Shown here in pieces: positions 8,126 through 18,089 of a stretch of DNA of 64,000 nt. Made by a program: the position numbers and the translations under genes. The DNA is taken from the NCBI GenBank assembly GCA_900320545.1, contig ONSU01000006.1, positions 24,677-88,676 of the forward strand, read 5' to 3'. Source of the stretch: an uncultured Bacteroidales bacterium (GTDB taxonomy: Bacteria; Bacteroidota; Bacteroidia; Bacteroidales; UBA932). Positions within the stretch are counted from its first letter, which is position 1, and every line of letters begins with the position of its first letter. The notes beneath the pieces are model-generated. The model made no database searches, was not told the DNA's origin, and worked only from the letters and a program-made list of their open reading frames with translations.

Positions 8126-8560
8126 TTAGAACGGCAGGTCGTCCTCGGACGGCTCGGCGGCGGGGATGTCGTCAAGACCGGGCATCGGGGCGACCGGGGC
8201 GGGTGCGACCGGGGCGGACGCCGCCTGCGGGGCGCTGCTGCGCGCCGGGCTTGCCGCGGCGCCTGCGGGAGCGGCCTGGCCTGCCGGGGTGATCCGCCAG
8301 ACGCGGAGGTCGTTGTACCACTTGCCGTTGTATTCACGGCCGCGGACATTGAACGCCACCTTCACGGCGTCGCCGACCTGGAACTGGGCGAGGTCTTTCA
8401 CCTTGTCGCTGCCCCAGGCGGTGAAGCAGACGGATACGGGGAAGTTTCCGTCCTGATATTCCAGGACGAAATCCTGTCTTTCCCAAAGTCCCCGCGCAGA
8501 CTGTCCACTCTGCACGGGGAGCTTCAGGGAGATCTTTCCTTCAATCTCCAGATTGGCCAT
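8126..8560 (-). CDS. DUF3127 protein with SSB-like acidic tail
   Basis: The 144-residue protein has an N-terminal beta-rich domain (residues 1-85, beginning ANLEIEGKISLKLPVQSGQS) of the DUF3127 type, which looks like an OB-fold. A Pro/Ala linker follows, and the tail ends EPSEDDLPF. The tail closely resembles the DDIPF terminus with which single-stranded-DNA-binding protein recruits repair partners. I therefore infer a DNA- or RNA-binding accessory protein, but no function is established for the family. It lies 5 bases upstream... that is, downstream in transcription of the FKBP gene, and probably shares its promoter. Confidence 0.8.
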   Translation of the reverse strand: MANLEIEGKISLKLPVQSGQSARGLWERQDFVLEYQDGNFPVSVCFTAWGSDKVKDLAQFQVGDAVKVAFNVRGREYNGKWYNDLRVWRITPAGQAAPAGAAASPARSSAPQAASAPVAPAPVAPMPGLDDIPAAEPSEDDLPF

Positions 8561-8565
8561 AGGAC

Positions 8566-9360
8566 TTATTTTTTCTTCTTGGTGTCCTTTGCGGGCTTTT
8601 CCTCCTTGGGGACGAAGGTGCCGACCTTGGTGACCTCGATTTCGAACACGAGAGTCTCGTTCGGGCCGATCGGGCTGCCGTAGCGGCGGTTGTCCTGCTC
8701 GCCGTAGCCGAGTTCCGCAGGGATGTAGAGGATGGCCTTGCCGCCTTCACCGAGGAGCTTGACGCCCTCGCCGAAGCCCTTCACCACTCTGCCGGGGGTG
8801 AACTGCGCGGGGGTGCCTTCGCGGCTCTCGTCGAAGACTTTGCCGTCGATGAGGGTGCCCTTGTAGTTGACCCATACGGTGTCCTCGTCGCTCACGGCCT
8901 TCTTGTCGTTACCGGGGGTGAGGATCTTGTACTGGAGACCGCTCTCGGAAACCTCGATGCTGTCCTTAGTCTTGTTGGCCTCGAGGAAAGCGTCACCTTT
9001 CTCCTTGTTGAGGGCCTTGGTGTACTCGCTGCGCTTGCCCATGAAGTTCTGCATCACCTCGTCGATCATTTCGGGAGCGATGCGGAACTGCTTGCTGAAG
9101 GTGGAGTCACGCTGGTCGCCCTCGGCCTTGATCATATCCTTGATGCCTTTGAGGAACTGGTTGAAGTTGAGGTCACCGAAGTCGTTGCCCTTGATCCACT
9201 GACCGATGTTGGTGCCGAGCAGATAGCTGGCGGAATCGACCTGGGATGCGGAGGGAAGGAGGTCACGGACTTCCTTGCTGCCCTCGATTTTCTGAGGGGT
9301 GGTGCAGGCGACTGCGAGGATGGCGGCCGCCACGCTTGCGATAATGGAATTGAGTTTCAT
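8566..9360 (-). CDS. FKBP-type peptidyl-prolyl isomerase lipoprotein
   Basis: The N-terminal signal ends in the lipobox AVAC (Cys about residue 19), so the protein should be anchored in the outer membrane facing the periplasm. Residues about 35-140 form an FkpA/Mip-like dimerisation domain. The C-terminal FKBP domain contains VWVNYKGTLIDGKVFDESREG and AILYIPAELGYG. A Lys-rich tail ends the 264-residue protein. The role is folding of periplasmic and outer-membrane proteins. It is the first gene of a two-gene unit with DUF3127, driven by the promoter at 9404-9433. Confidence 0.93.
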   Translation of the reverse strand: MKLNSIIASVAAAILAVACTTPQKIEGSKEVRDLLPSASQVDSASYLLGTNIGQWIKGNDFGDLNFNQFLKGIKDMIKAEGDQRDSTFSKQFRIAPEMIDEVMQNFMGKRSEYTKALNKEKGDAFLEANKTKDSIEVSESGLQYKILTPGNDKKAVSDEDTVWVNYKGTLIDGKVFDESREGTPAQFTPGRVVKGFGEGVKLLGEGGKAILYIPAELGYGEQDNRRYGSPIGPNETLVFEIEVTKVGTFVPKEEKPAKDTKKKK

Positions 9361-9403
9361 CTGTACTATAATTTAATATTGTTGTTTTCGGTCGTACAAT
9401 CCG

Positions 9404-9433
9404 CAAAGATACAAAATATTCTTGACATTTCAA
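9404..9433 (-). promoter_or_regulatory. promoter of the FKBP-DUF3127 unit
   Basis: On the minus strand: TTG (plus 9431-9433), 19 bases, then TATCTTTG (plus 9404-9411). The predicted leader is about 37 bases. Confidence 0.7.
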
Positions 9434-9458
9434 CTTTTGGCCGATTCCGTCAAATTTA

Positions 9459-9490
9459 TTTGGCGAAGCGGGATTTATTCCGTAAATTAG
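9459..9490 (+). promoter_or_regulatory. promoter of recQ
   Basis: TTTG at 9459-9462, 20 bases, TAAATTAG at 9483-9490. A GGAG ribosome-binding motif follows at about 9502, before the ATG at 9511. Confidence 0.6.
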
Positions 9491-9510
9491 TAAGGTAATT
9501 TGGAGAAATT

Positions 9511-11709
9511 ATGGTTCCGGACACCGACAAGTTGCATTCCTGCCTGAAGGAATTCTTCGGCTATGACGCTTTCAAGGGAGGCCAGGAGGAGATCATCAAG
9601 CATCTCGTCTCGGGCCGCAATGCCTTTGTCCTGATGCCGACGGGCGGCGGCAAGTCGCTTTGCTACCAGCTCCCGGCCCTTGTAATGGAGGGAACGGCCA
9701 TCGTGATTTCCCCGCTCATCGCACTGATGAAGAATCAGGTGGACGCTATCCGCGGCTTCGTCTCCGGCAACGACGGCATCGCGCATTTCCTGAATTCCTC
9801 CCTCAGCCGGCCGCAGATCGCCGAGGTCCGGGACGACCTCCTGAGCGGCGTCACCAAACTCCTCTATGTGGCGCCCGAGTCGCTCACCAAGGACGAGAAC
9901 ATCTCCCTGCTGAAAGAGATCAAAATCTCCTTCTACGCCGTGGACGAGGCGCACTGCATCTCGGAGTGGGGGCACGATTTCCGCCCGGAATACCGCCGGA
10001 TCCGCAACATCATCGAGGAGATCCAGCCCGCTCCCGTCATCGCCCTGACGGCGACGGCGACCCTCAAGGTCCAGAGCGACATCCTCAAGAATCTCCGTAT
10101 CCAGGACGCCCGCATCTTCAAGGATTCGTTCAACCGGCCCAACCTCTACTACGAGGTCCGCGACAAGGTGGAGCCGGAGAAGGACATCATCAAATTCATC
10201 CGGCAGAATCCCGGCAAGTCCGGCATCATCTACTGCCTCAGCCGCAAGAAGGTCGAGCAGCTCGCCCAGCTCCTCAATATCAACGGCATCAAGGCCCGTC
10301 CGTACCACGCCGGACTCGACGCCAAAACCCGCACCGAGAACCAGGACCTCTTCCTGATGGAGGAGATCGACGTGATCGTCGCGACCATCGCCTTCGGGAT
10401 GGGCATCGACAAGCCCGACGTCCGCTTCGTCATCCATTACGACATCCCCAAGAGTCTGGAGGGGTATTATCAGGAGACGGGGCGCGCCGGCCGCGACGGC
10501 CAGGAAGGCCTCTGCATCACGTACTACAGTTACAAGGATATCCTCAAGCTGGAGAAGTTCATGCAGGGCAAGCCCATCGCCGAGCAGGAGATCGGCCGTC
10601 AGCTGCTGGCCGAGACGGAGGCCTACGCGGAGTCGAACCAGTGCCGCAGGAAGCTGCTGCTGAATTATTTCGGCGAAGACTATCCCCAGGACAACTGCGG
10701 ATCCTGCGACAACTGCATCCATCCGAAGGCCCGCTTCGACGGCCGCGAGGAGATGGCGCTGGTCCTCCGCCTCATCGAGTCGCTCCCGGAGCACTTCAAG
10801 ATCGACCACCTCTCCTGCATCCTCGCCGGGGAGGAGACCGCCCTCATCAAATCGTACAAGCATGACGAGATCCCGTTCTTCGGCCAGGGCAAGCCCCATT
10901 CCGCCCGCTTCTGGGCGATGGTCATCCATCAGGGGCTGATCCTGCACCTGCTGGAGAAGGAGATCGAGACCTACGGCCTCATCTTCGTGACCCGCGCCGG
11001 CCGCAAGTTCCTCCTCGATCCCTTCGAGGTGATGCTGGTCGAGGACCGGGACTTCTCCGAGACCGACGACGACGATCCGATGAATTCGGCGGCGGCCGTC
11101 CGCGGCGGCGGTGGCGGCGACCCCGTCCTCCTCGCGATGCTCAAGGACCTCCGCAAGGATGTTTCCCGCAAGCTGGGCCTCCAGCCCTGGATCATCTTCT
11201 CGGATCCGTCCCTGGAGGACATGTCCATCCTCTACCCGATGACCCTCGAGGAGCTCCGCGGCTGCCAGGGCGTCGGCGAGGGAAAGGCGAAGAAATTCGG
11301 GCGGGAATTCGTCGAACTGATCGCCAAATACGTCGAGGAGAACGAGATCGAGCGGCCGGACGATTTCGTCGTCAAGTCCATCGCCTCGCCCTCCTCCAAC
11401 AAAGTCTTCATCATCCAGAGCATCGACCGCCGCCTTCCTCTGGAGGACATCGCGTCGGCCAAGGGGCTGGATATGAATGAACTGATGACGGATATCGAGG
11501 CCATCGTCTCTTCCGGCACCAAGCTCAATCTCAACTACTGCATCAAGGAAATGATGGACGAGGAGGTGATGCAGGAGATTTACGATTATTTCCGGGACGA
11601 AGCGGAGTCCGACTCGCTGGAAGAGGCGATGCGGGTGCTCGGACCGGATTACGAGGAAATGGAAATCCGCCTCGTGAGGCTCAAGTTCCTCTGCGAGGTG
11701 GCTAATTAA
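9511..11709 (+). CDS. recQ: ATP-dependent DNA helicase RecQ
   Basis: 3'-5' helicase acting in recombination and replication-fork repair. Motif I (PTGGGKSLCYQLPAL) lies near residue 42, the DEAH box near residue 145, and the motif VI region YYQETGRAGRDG near residue 320. The RecQ-Ct zinc site appears as CRRKLLL...CGSCDNC (about 375-400). An HRDC-like segment around residues 535-610 (LRKDVSRKLGLQPWIIFSDPSL) and a helical C-terminal domain complete the 732-residue protein. It is the first gene of a tightly packed run with the DUF308 membrane protein and dnaG. Confidence 0.97.
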   Translation: MVPDTDKLHSCLKEFFGYDAFKGGQEEIIKHLVSGRNAFVLMPTGGGKSLCYQLPALVMEGTAIVISPLIALMKNQVDAIRGFVSGNDGIAHFLNSSLSRPQIAEVRDDLLSGVTKLLYVAPESLTKDENISLLKEIKISFYAVDEAHCISEWGHDFRPEYRRIRNIIEEIQPAPVIALTATATLKVQSDILKNLRIQDARIFKDSFNRPNLYYEVRDKVEPEKDIIKFIRQNPGKSGIIYCLSRKKVEQLAQLLNINGIKARPYHAGLDAKTRTENQDLFLMEEIDVIVATIAFGMGIDKPDVRFVIHYDIPKSLEGYYQETGRAGRDGQEGLCITYYSYKDILKLEKFMQGKPIAEQEIGRQLLAETEAYAESNQCRRKLLLNYFGEDYPQDNCGSCDNCIHPKARFDGREEMALVLRLIESLPEHFKIDHLSCILAGEETALIKSYKHDEIPFFGQGKPHSARFWAMVIHQGLILHLLEKEIETYGLIFVTRAGRKFLLDPFEVMLVEDRDFSETDDDDPMNSAAAVRGGGGGDPVLLAMLKDLRKDVSRKLGLQPWIIFSDPSLEDMSILYPMTLEELRGCQGVGEGKAKKFGREFVELIAKYVEENEIERPDDFVVKSIASPSSNKVFIIQSIDRRLPLEDIASAKGLDMNELMTDIEAIVSSGTKLNLNYCIKEMMDEEVMQEIYDYFRDEAESDSLEEAMRVLGPDYEEMEIRLVRLKFLCEVAN

Positions 11710-11721
11710 TGTGTGTGTGAT

Positions 11722-12213
11722 ATGATTTTTTTCGGCTATAAAAGCAAAACGCACCGGATCGTCCGGGACGTGATATTCATCCTTCTCGGGGTATTGTTCC
11801 TGTTCTTCCCCGATACGTGGTTTTCCGCGGCGGCGCTGATGGTCGGCATCCGGATTCTCGGGGTCGTCCTGCTGCTGCTCGGTGCTCTGGAGGTCGTGGT
11901 CCTGCTCGGAGCGATGTCGCTGACCGGGGTGGGATTCGTGCCCTTCCTGCTGGCCGTCGGCACGGTGCTGTTCGGTTTCGCGCTGCTCTTCGCGGACGGC
12001 GACGGCAATTACTGGTGGATCAAGATCATCTCCGGCATCGCCCTGCTGTGGTACGGACTGTCGGATCTGCTGTCCGGCTGGAAGATCGGCCGGGCCGTGG
12101 ACGAATACGAGATCCATCGGACCAAGCCCCCCGTGCAGGAGCCGGAGGAAGAGGCGTTCACGCCGTCGGAGCTGGATTCCGCAAAGGAAGTCGAATACCG
12201 CAAGGAGGACTGA
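11722..12213 (+). CDS. DUF308/HdeD-like inner-membrane protein
   Basis: The 163-residue protein is dominated by four to five hydrophobic segments in residues 15-120, ending in an acidic, charged cytoplasmic tail (EEEAFTPSELDSAKEVEY). The length and pattern resemble the DUF308/HdeD family, whose E. coli member is linked to acid resistance. The function here is unknown. The ATG at 11722 is preferred over the GTG at 11713, since the reading frame opens with MIFFGYKSK. It lies 12 bases after recQ and 3 bases before dnaG, so it is part of the same transcription unit. Confidence 0.65.
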   Translation: MIFFGYKSKTHRIVRDVIFILLGVLFLFFPDTWFSAAALMVGIRILGVVLLLLGALEVVVLLGAMSLTGVGFVPFLLAVGTVLFGFALLFADGDGNYWWIKIISGIALLWYGLSDLLSGWKIGRAVDEYEIHRTKPPVQEPEEEAFTPSELDSAKEVEYRKED

Positions 12214-12216
12214 TCC

Positions 12217-14169
12217 GTGATCCCGCAGGAGACCGTCAATCAGATTACCGAAACCGCCCGCATCGAAGAGGTGGTCGGTGATTTCGTGTCCCTGAAGCGG
12301 CGGGGGAGCGACTTTGTCGCCTGTTGCCCGTTCCACAACGAGAAGACGCCCTCCTTCCACGTATCACCGAGCCGCGGCATCTACAAATGCTTCGGCTGCG
12401 GAAAGGCCGGCTCGTCGGTCAATTTCCTGATGGAATACGAGCACCTCACCTATGTCGAGGCGCTCCGGTATCTGGCCAAGAAATACCACATCGAGATCCA
12501 GGAGCGGGAGGAGACGGCGGAGGACATCGCCCGCCGCCAGCGCAGCGAAAGTCTCCACCTCGCGGCCGAATTCGCCCAGAAATTCTTCGTCGAAAGTCTG
12601 CAGAAAGACGAGGGACGGGCCATCGGCCTCCAGTATTTCCATTCCCGCGGGCTGGAGGATGCGACTATCCTCAAATACGGCCTCGGCTGGTCTCCCAGGG
12701 CCCGGAATTCCCTGCTGGACGCGGCCCGCGCGGCGGGATACAAGGACGAATATATGGTCGGCGCCGGGGTCGTCATCCAGCGCGAGGACGGCACCCTTTC
12801 CGACCGTTTCTGGGACCGGGTGATGTTCCCGTTCCATACGGTGAGCGGCCGCGTGGTCGGCTTCGGCGGCCGCACGCTCAAGAAGGACCACGGGGGGATG
12901 AAGTACGTCAATTCGCCCGAAAGCGAGCTCTACGTCAAGAACCAGATCCTCTACGGCCTCTATTTCGCCAAGAACGAAATTTCCCGCACCGGCAAGTGCT
13001 ACCTCGTCGAGGGCTACCTGGACGTGCTGTCGATGCATCAGCTCGGCATCACCAATGTGGTGGCTTCCAGCGGCACCTCCCTCACCGACGGCCAGGTTTC
13101 GCTCCTGAAGCGCTTCACCGAGAACGTCACCATCATGTACGACGGCGACAGCGCGGGCATCCACGCCGCCCTGCGCGGGATCAACATGATCCTCCGCGAG
13201 GGGATGAACGTCAAGATCGTGCTGCTCCCGGACGGGGACGATCCCGACTCTTTCGCCCAGAAACATACGCTGGAGGAAGTGCAGGACTTCATCGCGGAGC
13301 ATGAGCAGGATTTCATCGGCTTCAAGTGCGACCTCCTCCTGGAGGATGCGGCCGGGGATCCGCTCAAGAAGGCCGACCTGATCAATGACATCGCCGACAC
13401 GGTCGCGGAGATTCCCGATCCGATCAAGCGTTCCACCTATACCGAGGCGGTATCCGCCAAGTTCCGGGTCGATCCCGACCTGATCCTGGCCCGCATCGGC
13501 GCGACCCGCCGTTCCCGCCAGAAACCCTCCCCAGGCCAGAGCCGGACGGAAACGCCCGCCCCCGACCCGGAGACCGTCCCGCAGACGGAGCCGGACCAGC
13601 CCCGCGCCCTCCGCGACGAAAACGAGATCCTCGCCCCCGGCGAGCGCGAACTCCTCGCTTTCATCCTCCGCGAAGGGAGCGAGCCGCTCGTGTTCCCGAC
13701 CGATTCGGAGTTCTACAGCCCCGACGGCGTCCCGACCGTGGCGGAATTCATCGACGACGCCCTGGCCTCCGACGATGTCCGGTTCTCCAATTCCGCCTAT
13801 CGCGAGACCTACGAGGCCTATTTCACGCACTATGACGCGGGGGAGGACCAGAAGACCATCATCCTCCGCCTGCTCTCCGGCGAGAATCAGCAGGTCGCCC
13901 GGGTTACCGCCGACCTGTCCGTGGAAAAATTCCAGATCACCGTCCGGGATTTCGAGAAATCGCTGATGGCAAAGGGATCCTGGCTGGCGTCCTATGTCCC
14001 GAGGGCCATCCTGGCCTATCAGGACAAGCGGGTGGAGGCCCGGCTCAGCACCCTCCGGCGCGAACTCATGACCGCCACGGGAGAGGACCAGATCCGCATC
14101 CTGGACGAAATCGGCAAGGCCAATACCCTCAAACGCAGAATCAAAATCAAATTAGGAAGAGAAAAATAA
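12217..14169 (+). CDS. dnaG: DNA primase
   Basis: Synthesises RNA primers at the replication fork. The N-terminal CHC2 zinc finger is clear ([12 protein letters not shown]...YKCFGCG, about residues 36-68). The TOPRIM catalytic core shows [13 protein letters not shown] (near 265) and [12 protein letters not shown] (near 308). A poorly conserved C-terminal helicase-binding region follows after a Pro-rich linker at about 430-460. The length of 650 residues is normal. A GTG start at 12217 is supported by the AAGGAGG ribosome-binding site at 12201-12207. Its stop overlaps the metG start (TAATG). Confidence 0.97.
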   Translation: MIPQETVNQITETARIEEVVGDFVSLKRRGSDFVACCPFHNEKTPSFHVSPSRGIYKCFGCGKAGSSVNFLMEYEHLTYVEALRYLAKKYHIEIQEREETAEDIARRQRSESLHLAAEFAQKFFVESLQKDEGRAIGLQYFHSRGLEDATILKYGLGWSPRARNSLLDAARAAGYKDEYMVGAGVVIQREDGTLSDRFWDRVMFPFHTVSGRVVGFGGRTLKKDHGGMKYVNSPESELYVKNQILYGLYFAKNEISRTGKCYLVEGYLDVLSMHQLGITNVVASSGTSLTDGQVSLLKRFTENVTIMYDGDSAGIHAALRGINMILREGMNVKIVLLPDGDDPDSFAQKHTLEEVQDFIAEHEQDFIGFKCDLLLEDAAGDPLKKADLINDIADTVAEIPDPIKRSTYTEAVSAKFRVDPDLILARIGATRRSRQKPSPGQSRTETPAPDPETVPQTEPDQPRALRDENEILAPGERELLAFILREGSEPLVFPTDSEFYSPDGVPTVAEFIDDALASDDVRFSNSAYRETYEAYFTHYDAGEDQKTIILRLLSGENQQVARVTADLSVEKFQITVRDFEKSLMAKGSWLASYVPRAILAYQDKRVEARLSTLRRELMTATGEDQIRILDEIGKANTLKRRIKIKLGREK

Positions 14170-16376
14170 TGGAGAAGAATTTCAAGAGAACCCTCGTGAC
14201 CTGCGCGCTTCCCTACGCGAACGGGCCTGTCCATATCGGCCATCTGGCCGGCGTATACGTGCCGGCCGACATCTATGTCAGGTACCTCAGGATGCGCGGG
14301 GAAGATGTCCTGTACGTCTGCGGCTCCGACGAGCACGGCGTGCCCATCACCATCAAGGCCAAGAAACGCGGCGTCACGCCCCAGGACGTGGTGGACGAAT
14401 ACCACAATATCATCAAGCAGTCCTTCACGGACCTCGGCATCAATTTCGACATCTATTCCCGCACCACCTCCGCGGTGCACGCGAAGACGGCCTCGGCCTT
14501 CTTCCGCAAGCTCTATGACGAAGGGAAATTCGTCACGAAGGAGTCCGAGCAGTATTATGACGAAGAGGCCAAGACCTTCCTCGCCGACCGCTACATCACC
14601 GGCACCTGCCCCAAGTGCGGCAACCCCAACGCCTATGGCGACCAGTGCGAGAAGTGCGGCAGCACCCTCAGCCCCGAGGAACTCATCGATCCGAAGTCGG
14701 CCCTGAGCGGAAGCGCGCCCGTCAAGAAGAAGACCAAACACTGGTACCTTCCGCTCGACCAGTACGAGCCCTGGCTCCGCGACTGGATCCTCGAGCGGCA
14801 CAAGGAGTGGCGGACCAACGTGTACGGCCAGTGCAAGTCCTGGCTGGACGGCGGCCTGCAGCCCCGTGCCGTCTCCCGCGACCTCGACTGGGGCATTCCG
14901 CTCCCGATCGACGACGCCGAAGGGAAGGTGCTCTACGTGTGGTTCGACGCCCCGATCGGCTACATTTCCAATACCCGCGAACTCCTTCCCGAGAGCTGGG
15001 AGAAATGGTGGAAAGATCCCGAGACGCGCCTCGTGCACTTCATCGGCAAGGACAACATCGTCTTCCACTGCATCGTCTTCCCGTCGATGTGCAAGGGGGA
15101 GGGTGAATATATCCTGACGGACAATGTCCCGGCGAATGAATTCCTCAATCTGGAGGGCGACAAGATCTCCACGTCCCGCAACTGGGCTGTCTGGCTCAAC
15201 GAATATGTGGACCGTTTCCCCGGCCAGGAGGACGTCCTCCGCTACGTGCTCTGCGCCAATGCGCCGGAGACCAAGGACAACGACTTCACCTGGAAGGACT
15301 TCCAGCAGCGCAACAACAGCGAGCTGGTGGCCATCTTCGGCAATTTCGTCAACCGGGCCGCGGTGCTGACCGGGAAGTATTTCGGCGGCAAGGTCCCCGG
15401 CAACCGCAAGCCGGAGCCGGTCGACGCCGAGACGCTCGCGCAGATCCTGCCCTGCCGGGAGCAGCTGGAGAAGAATCTGGAGACCTTCCACTTCCGCGAG
15501 GCGCTCAAAGCGGCGATGGAGATCGCCCGCATCGGCAACAAGTACATCTCCGACACCGAGCCCTGGAAGGTCGCCAAGACCGACATGGACCGGACGGCCT
15601 CCATCCTCTATACCTGCCTGCAGATCTGCGCGGACCTCGCGATCGCCTTCGAGCCGTTCACGCCTTTCAGCGCCGCGAAACTCCGCGGAATGCTCCGGAT
15701 CGGCCTCGAGGCCGGGCACGACTACCGCGCCGGCGAAGTGGATCCCGCCCTCGCGGGTGTCAAAGGCACTGCCGGCGAGAACCTCTACACCCCCGGTGAC
15801 GGCAAGGCCCTCCACACAGCCTCCGCTGCCATCCCCGGGGATCTCCCCCTCTCCTGGTCCGACCTCGGCCGCACCGACCTCCTTCCCGAAGGTCACACCC
15901 TCGGCGAAGTGAGCCTCCTCTTCCAGAAGATCGAGGACGACGTGGTCGCGCGCGAAGTCGGCATCCTGCAGGCCACGAAGGCTGCGAACGAAGCGGCCGC
16001 CAAGGCCGCGGAAGCCGCCGAGGCCGCCAAAAAGGTGGAGCCGCAGAAGGAGGAAGTGACCTTCGACGACTTCGGCCGGATGGACATCCGGACGGCGACC
16101 GTTCTCGCCGCCGAGCGAGTCCCCAAGACCGATAAACTCCTGAAACTCAGCATCGATACGGGCATCGATCAGCGAACCATCGTCTCCGGTATCGCCGAAT
16201 ATTATTCCCCCGAGGAAATGGTCGGCAAGCAGATCTGCATCCTCGCCAACCTCGCTCCCCGCGTCATCCGCGGCATCGAGTCCCGGGGCATGATCCTCAT
16301 GGCGAAGCAGGGCGATGGCAAGATGCGGATCGTCACCCCCGAAGAAACCCTCACCAACGGCGCCGTCATCGGATGA
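14169..16376 (+). CDS. metG: Methionyl-tRNA synthetase
   Basis: Charges tRNA-Met. The catalytic HIGH motif ([12 protein letters not shown]) lies near residue 20. A knuckle with CPKCG...CEKCG (about 143-165) binds zinc, and KISTS near residue 338 is the variant of KMSKS. An Ala/Glu-rich linker (about 600-625) leads to a C-terminal EMAP/Arc1p-type tRNA-binding domain ([20 protein letters not shown] onward). The 735 residues exceed the usual 680, partly through a poorly conserved insert around residues 517-560. It is translationally coupled to dnaG upstream and overlaps murB by 4 bases. Confidence 0.97.
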   Translation: MEKNFKRTLVTCALPYANGPVHIGHLAGVYVPADIYVRYLRMRGEDVLYVCGSDEHGVPITIKAKKRGVTPQDVVDEYHNIIKQSFTDLGINFDIYSRTTSAVHAKTASAFFRKLYDEGKFVTKESEQYYDEEAKTFLADRYITGTCPKCGNPNAYGDQCEKCGSTLSPEELIDPKSALSGSAPVKKKTKHWYLPLDQYEPWLRDWILERHKEWRTNVYGQCKSWLDGGLQPRAVSRDLDWGIPLPIDDAEGKVLYVWFDAPIGYISNTRELLPESWEKWWKDPETRLVHFIGKDNIVFHCIVFPSMCKGEGEYILTDNVPANEFLNLEGDKISTSRNWAVWLNEYVDRFPGQEDVLRYVLCANAPETKDNDFTWKDFQQRNNSELVAIFGNFVNRAAVLTGKYFGGKVPGNRKPEPVDAETLAQILPCREQLEKNLETFHFREALKAAMEIARIGNKYISDTEPWKVAKTDMDRTASILYTCLQICADLAIAFEPFTPFSAAKLRGMLRIGLEAGHDYRAGEVDPALAGVKGTAGENLYTPGDGKALHTASAAIPGDLPLSWSDLGRTDLLPEGHTLGEVSLLFQKIEDDVVAREVGILQATKAANEAAAKAAEAAEAAKKVEPQKEEVTFDDFGRMDIRTATVLAAERVPKTDKLLKLSIDTGIDQRTIVSGIAEYYSPEEMVGKQICILANLAPRVIRGIESRGMILMAKQGDGKMRIVTPEETLTNGAVIG

Positions 16377-17389
16377 AAATAGAATTTCAGAAAGACCTGT
16401 CGGCCCTCAACACCTTCCGGATGCGGGTAAAAGCCGCTGCGTACGCGGAATACAATTCCGTGGACGAACTCAGGGCCATCCTCGACAATCCCGACCTCCC
16501 CGGTCCGAAATACCACATCGGCGGCGGCAGCAACCTCCTGTTCACCGGCGACTTTCCCGGCACCATCCTGCATTCCTGCCTCAAGGGCCTCATCCTGAAG
16601 CGAGACGAGAGCGGCATCACCGTGCAGGTCGGCGCGGGCGAGACCTGGGACGAATTCTGCGAATGGGCGGCGGCCGAAGGTTTGTGGGGCCCGGAGAACC
16701 TGTCGCTGATCCCCGGCGAAGTCGGGGCGGCGGCCGTGCAGAACATCGGCGCCTACGGGGTGGAGGTAAAGGATATCATCACCGGCGTCGAGGTCCTCGA
16801 CACGCACGACCACACCACCGGCACCATCGATGTGGAAGAATGCGGTTACGGCTACCGGGAATCCCATTTCAAGGGGGAGTGGAAGGGGCGCTTCATCGTC
16901 ACATCCGTTACCTTCCGCCTTACGGAAGACTATGCGCCGCGGCTGGATTACGGTCACGTGAAGGAATCGATGAAAGCGGCCTACGGCGACGAGACGCTCA
17001 CCCCCCGGATGGTGCGCGACGAGATCATCCGCATCCGCCGTACCAAGCTTCCCGATGTGAAGGAAATCGGCAGCGCCGGCAGCTTCTTCAAGAATCCGTA
17101 CGTGACGCAGGAGCAGTACGAGGACATCGCTGACATCTATCCGGAGGTGCCGCATTTCCCGCTCCCCGACGGCCGTGTCAAGATCCCCGCTGCCTGGCTG
17201 ATCGAAAAGGCCGGCCTCAAGGGTTATGTGAAAGGCAATGCCGCGGTCTACGCCAGGCAGCCGCTGGTGATCGTCAACCACACCGGCAAGGCCGCCCCGT
17301 GGGAAATCATCTCCCTGGAGCGCAAGATCATCCGCACGGTCAGATCCCGCTTCGGGGTAACTTTAAGTCCGGAAGTGGAACATATATAG
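16373..17389 (+). CDS. murB: UDP-N-acetylenolpyruvoylglucosamine reductase
   Basis: FAD enzyme reducing the enolpyruvyl group to give UDP-MurNAc. The FAD-binding GGGSNLLF (about residue 48) and the active-site region [10 protein letters not shown] (near 235) are present. The length of 338 residues is typical of the type I enzyme found in Bacteroidota and E. coli. The ATG overlaps the metG stop (ATGA). The next step back in the pathway, murA, lies only 2.3 kb downstream, and the two are separated by the AT-rich immunity island. Confidence 0.96.
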   Translation: MKIEFQKDLSALNTFRMRVKAAAYAEYNSVDELRAILDNPDLPGPKYHIGGGSNLLFTGDFPGTILHSCLKGLILKRDESGITVQVGAGETWDEFCEWAAAEGLWGPENLSLIPGEVGAAAVQNIGAYGVEVKDIITGVEVLDTHDHTTGTIDVEECGYGYRESHFKGEWKGRFIVTSVTFRLTEDYAPRLDYGHVKESMKAAYGDETLTPRMVRDEIIRIRRTKLPDVKEIGSAGSFFKNPYVTQEQYEDIADIYPEVPHFPLPDGRVKIPAAWLIEKAGLKGYVKGNAAVYARQPLVIVNHTGKAAPWEIISLERKIIRTVRSRFGVTLSPEVEHI

Positions 17390-17440
17390 ATTATGAGAAA
17401 AGCACTGTCCAAAGTATTGGAATAAGTATTTAATGAATCC

Positions 17441-17944
17441 ATGACAGTACAATGTCGAAAAGGAGACATCTTTGAGGTGAAGCTCGATGATGGCCGGAAA
17501 AGATATTTTCAATTTGTTTGCCGGGATTTGGAAGACTTGAATTCCGATGTAATACGCGTTTTTAAAAAAGTTTTCTCTCCGGAAGAGGATCCCGGCGCGG
17601 GGATTATTAATGAAGAAATCGATTTTTATGTGCATACATCAGTGTATGCAGGGGTGCGCTTCTGTTTGTGGAGAAAGAGTGCTCATAGTAATGAAGTAGG
17701 ATCCTTAGAGATTATTTTTAGAGATTCATTGGATTATGGGTTTAGACACGATGAATCTAAGGTCCAAAAGGTCTCTAAGCGATGGAATGTATGGAAGGTG
17801 AATTGCGAGAGGGTTTTTTATGAAATTTTGCCTGCGGAGTATCATAATGCCTATATTGGACTTGTCTGCTCGCCATATACAATAGCAGAAATAATAAAAA
17901 ATCAACAAACAGTGATTCCCAAATACTACCCCCGATACCAATAA
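17441..17944 (+). CDS. Imm26-like putative immunity protein, copy 1
   Basis: The 167-residue soluble protein starts with the block KGDIFEVKLDDGRKRYFQF, like members of the Imm26-type immunity family associated with polymorphic toxins. This is a motif-level call. It has no signal peptide and no obvious catalytic residues. Its base composition is far more AT-rich than the surrounding 60 percent GC genes, which suggests acquisition by transfer. The first 90 or so bases are almost identical to those of the gene at 18701, while the rest differs strongly. No cognate toxin gene is visible nearby. Confidence 0.6.
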   Translation: MTVQCRKGDIFEVKLDDGRKRYFQFVCRDLEDLNSDVIRVFKKVFSPEEDPGAGIINEEIDFYVHTSVYAGVRFCLWRKSAHSNEVGSLEIIFRDSLDYGFRHDESKVQKVSKRWNVWKVNCERVFYEILPAEYHNAYIGLVCSPYTIAEIIKNQQTVIPKYYPRYQ

Positions 17945-18089
17945 GGCGACGATATTGTTCATACAAAAGGATATTGATAATATGGCAAATGGTGATGTGT
18001 CCATCTTCCTTCAATTATTTGAGACAAAAGTTAAACAGCCAGTATATGCAAACCCTTTAATGTTAAGAAAAATAGGATGGATAAAATAA
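17916..18089 (+). pseudogene. 3' remnant of an unidentified island gene
   Basis: An open frame without a usable start runs from a stop codon at 17913-17915 to the TAA at 18087-18089. Its second half reads like real protein (for example DNMANGDVSIFLQLFETK, then PVYANPLMLRKIGW). It overlaps the end of the copy 1 gene and the start of the next gene. I read it as the C-terminal stub of a gene lost by recombination. A short peptide starting at 17982 is the alternative. Confidence 0.45.

Noticed and set aside
9487-12360. 957-codon open frame on the minus strand opposite recQ and dnaG
   Set aside because: It is the antisense shadow of two clearly identifiable genes in a high-GC region. Its protein is low-complexity and matches no family.
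17393-17425. Ten-codon frame after murB
   Set aside because: Too short and without ribosome-binding site or recognisable sequence.
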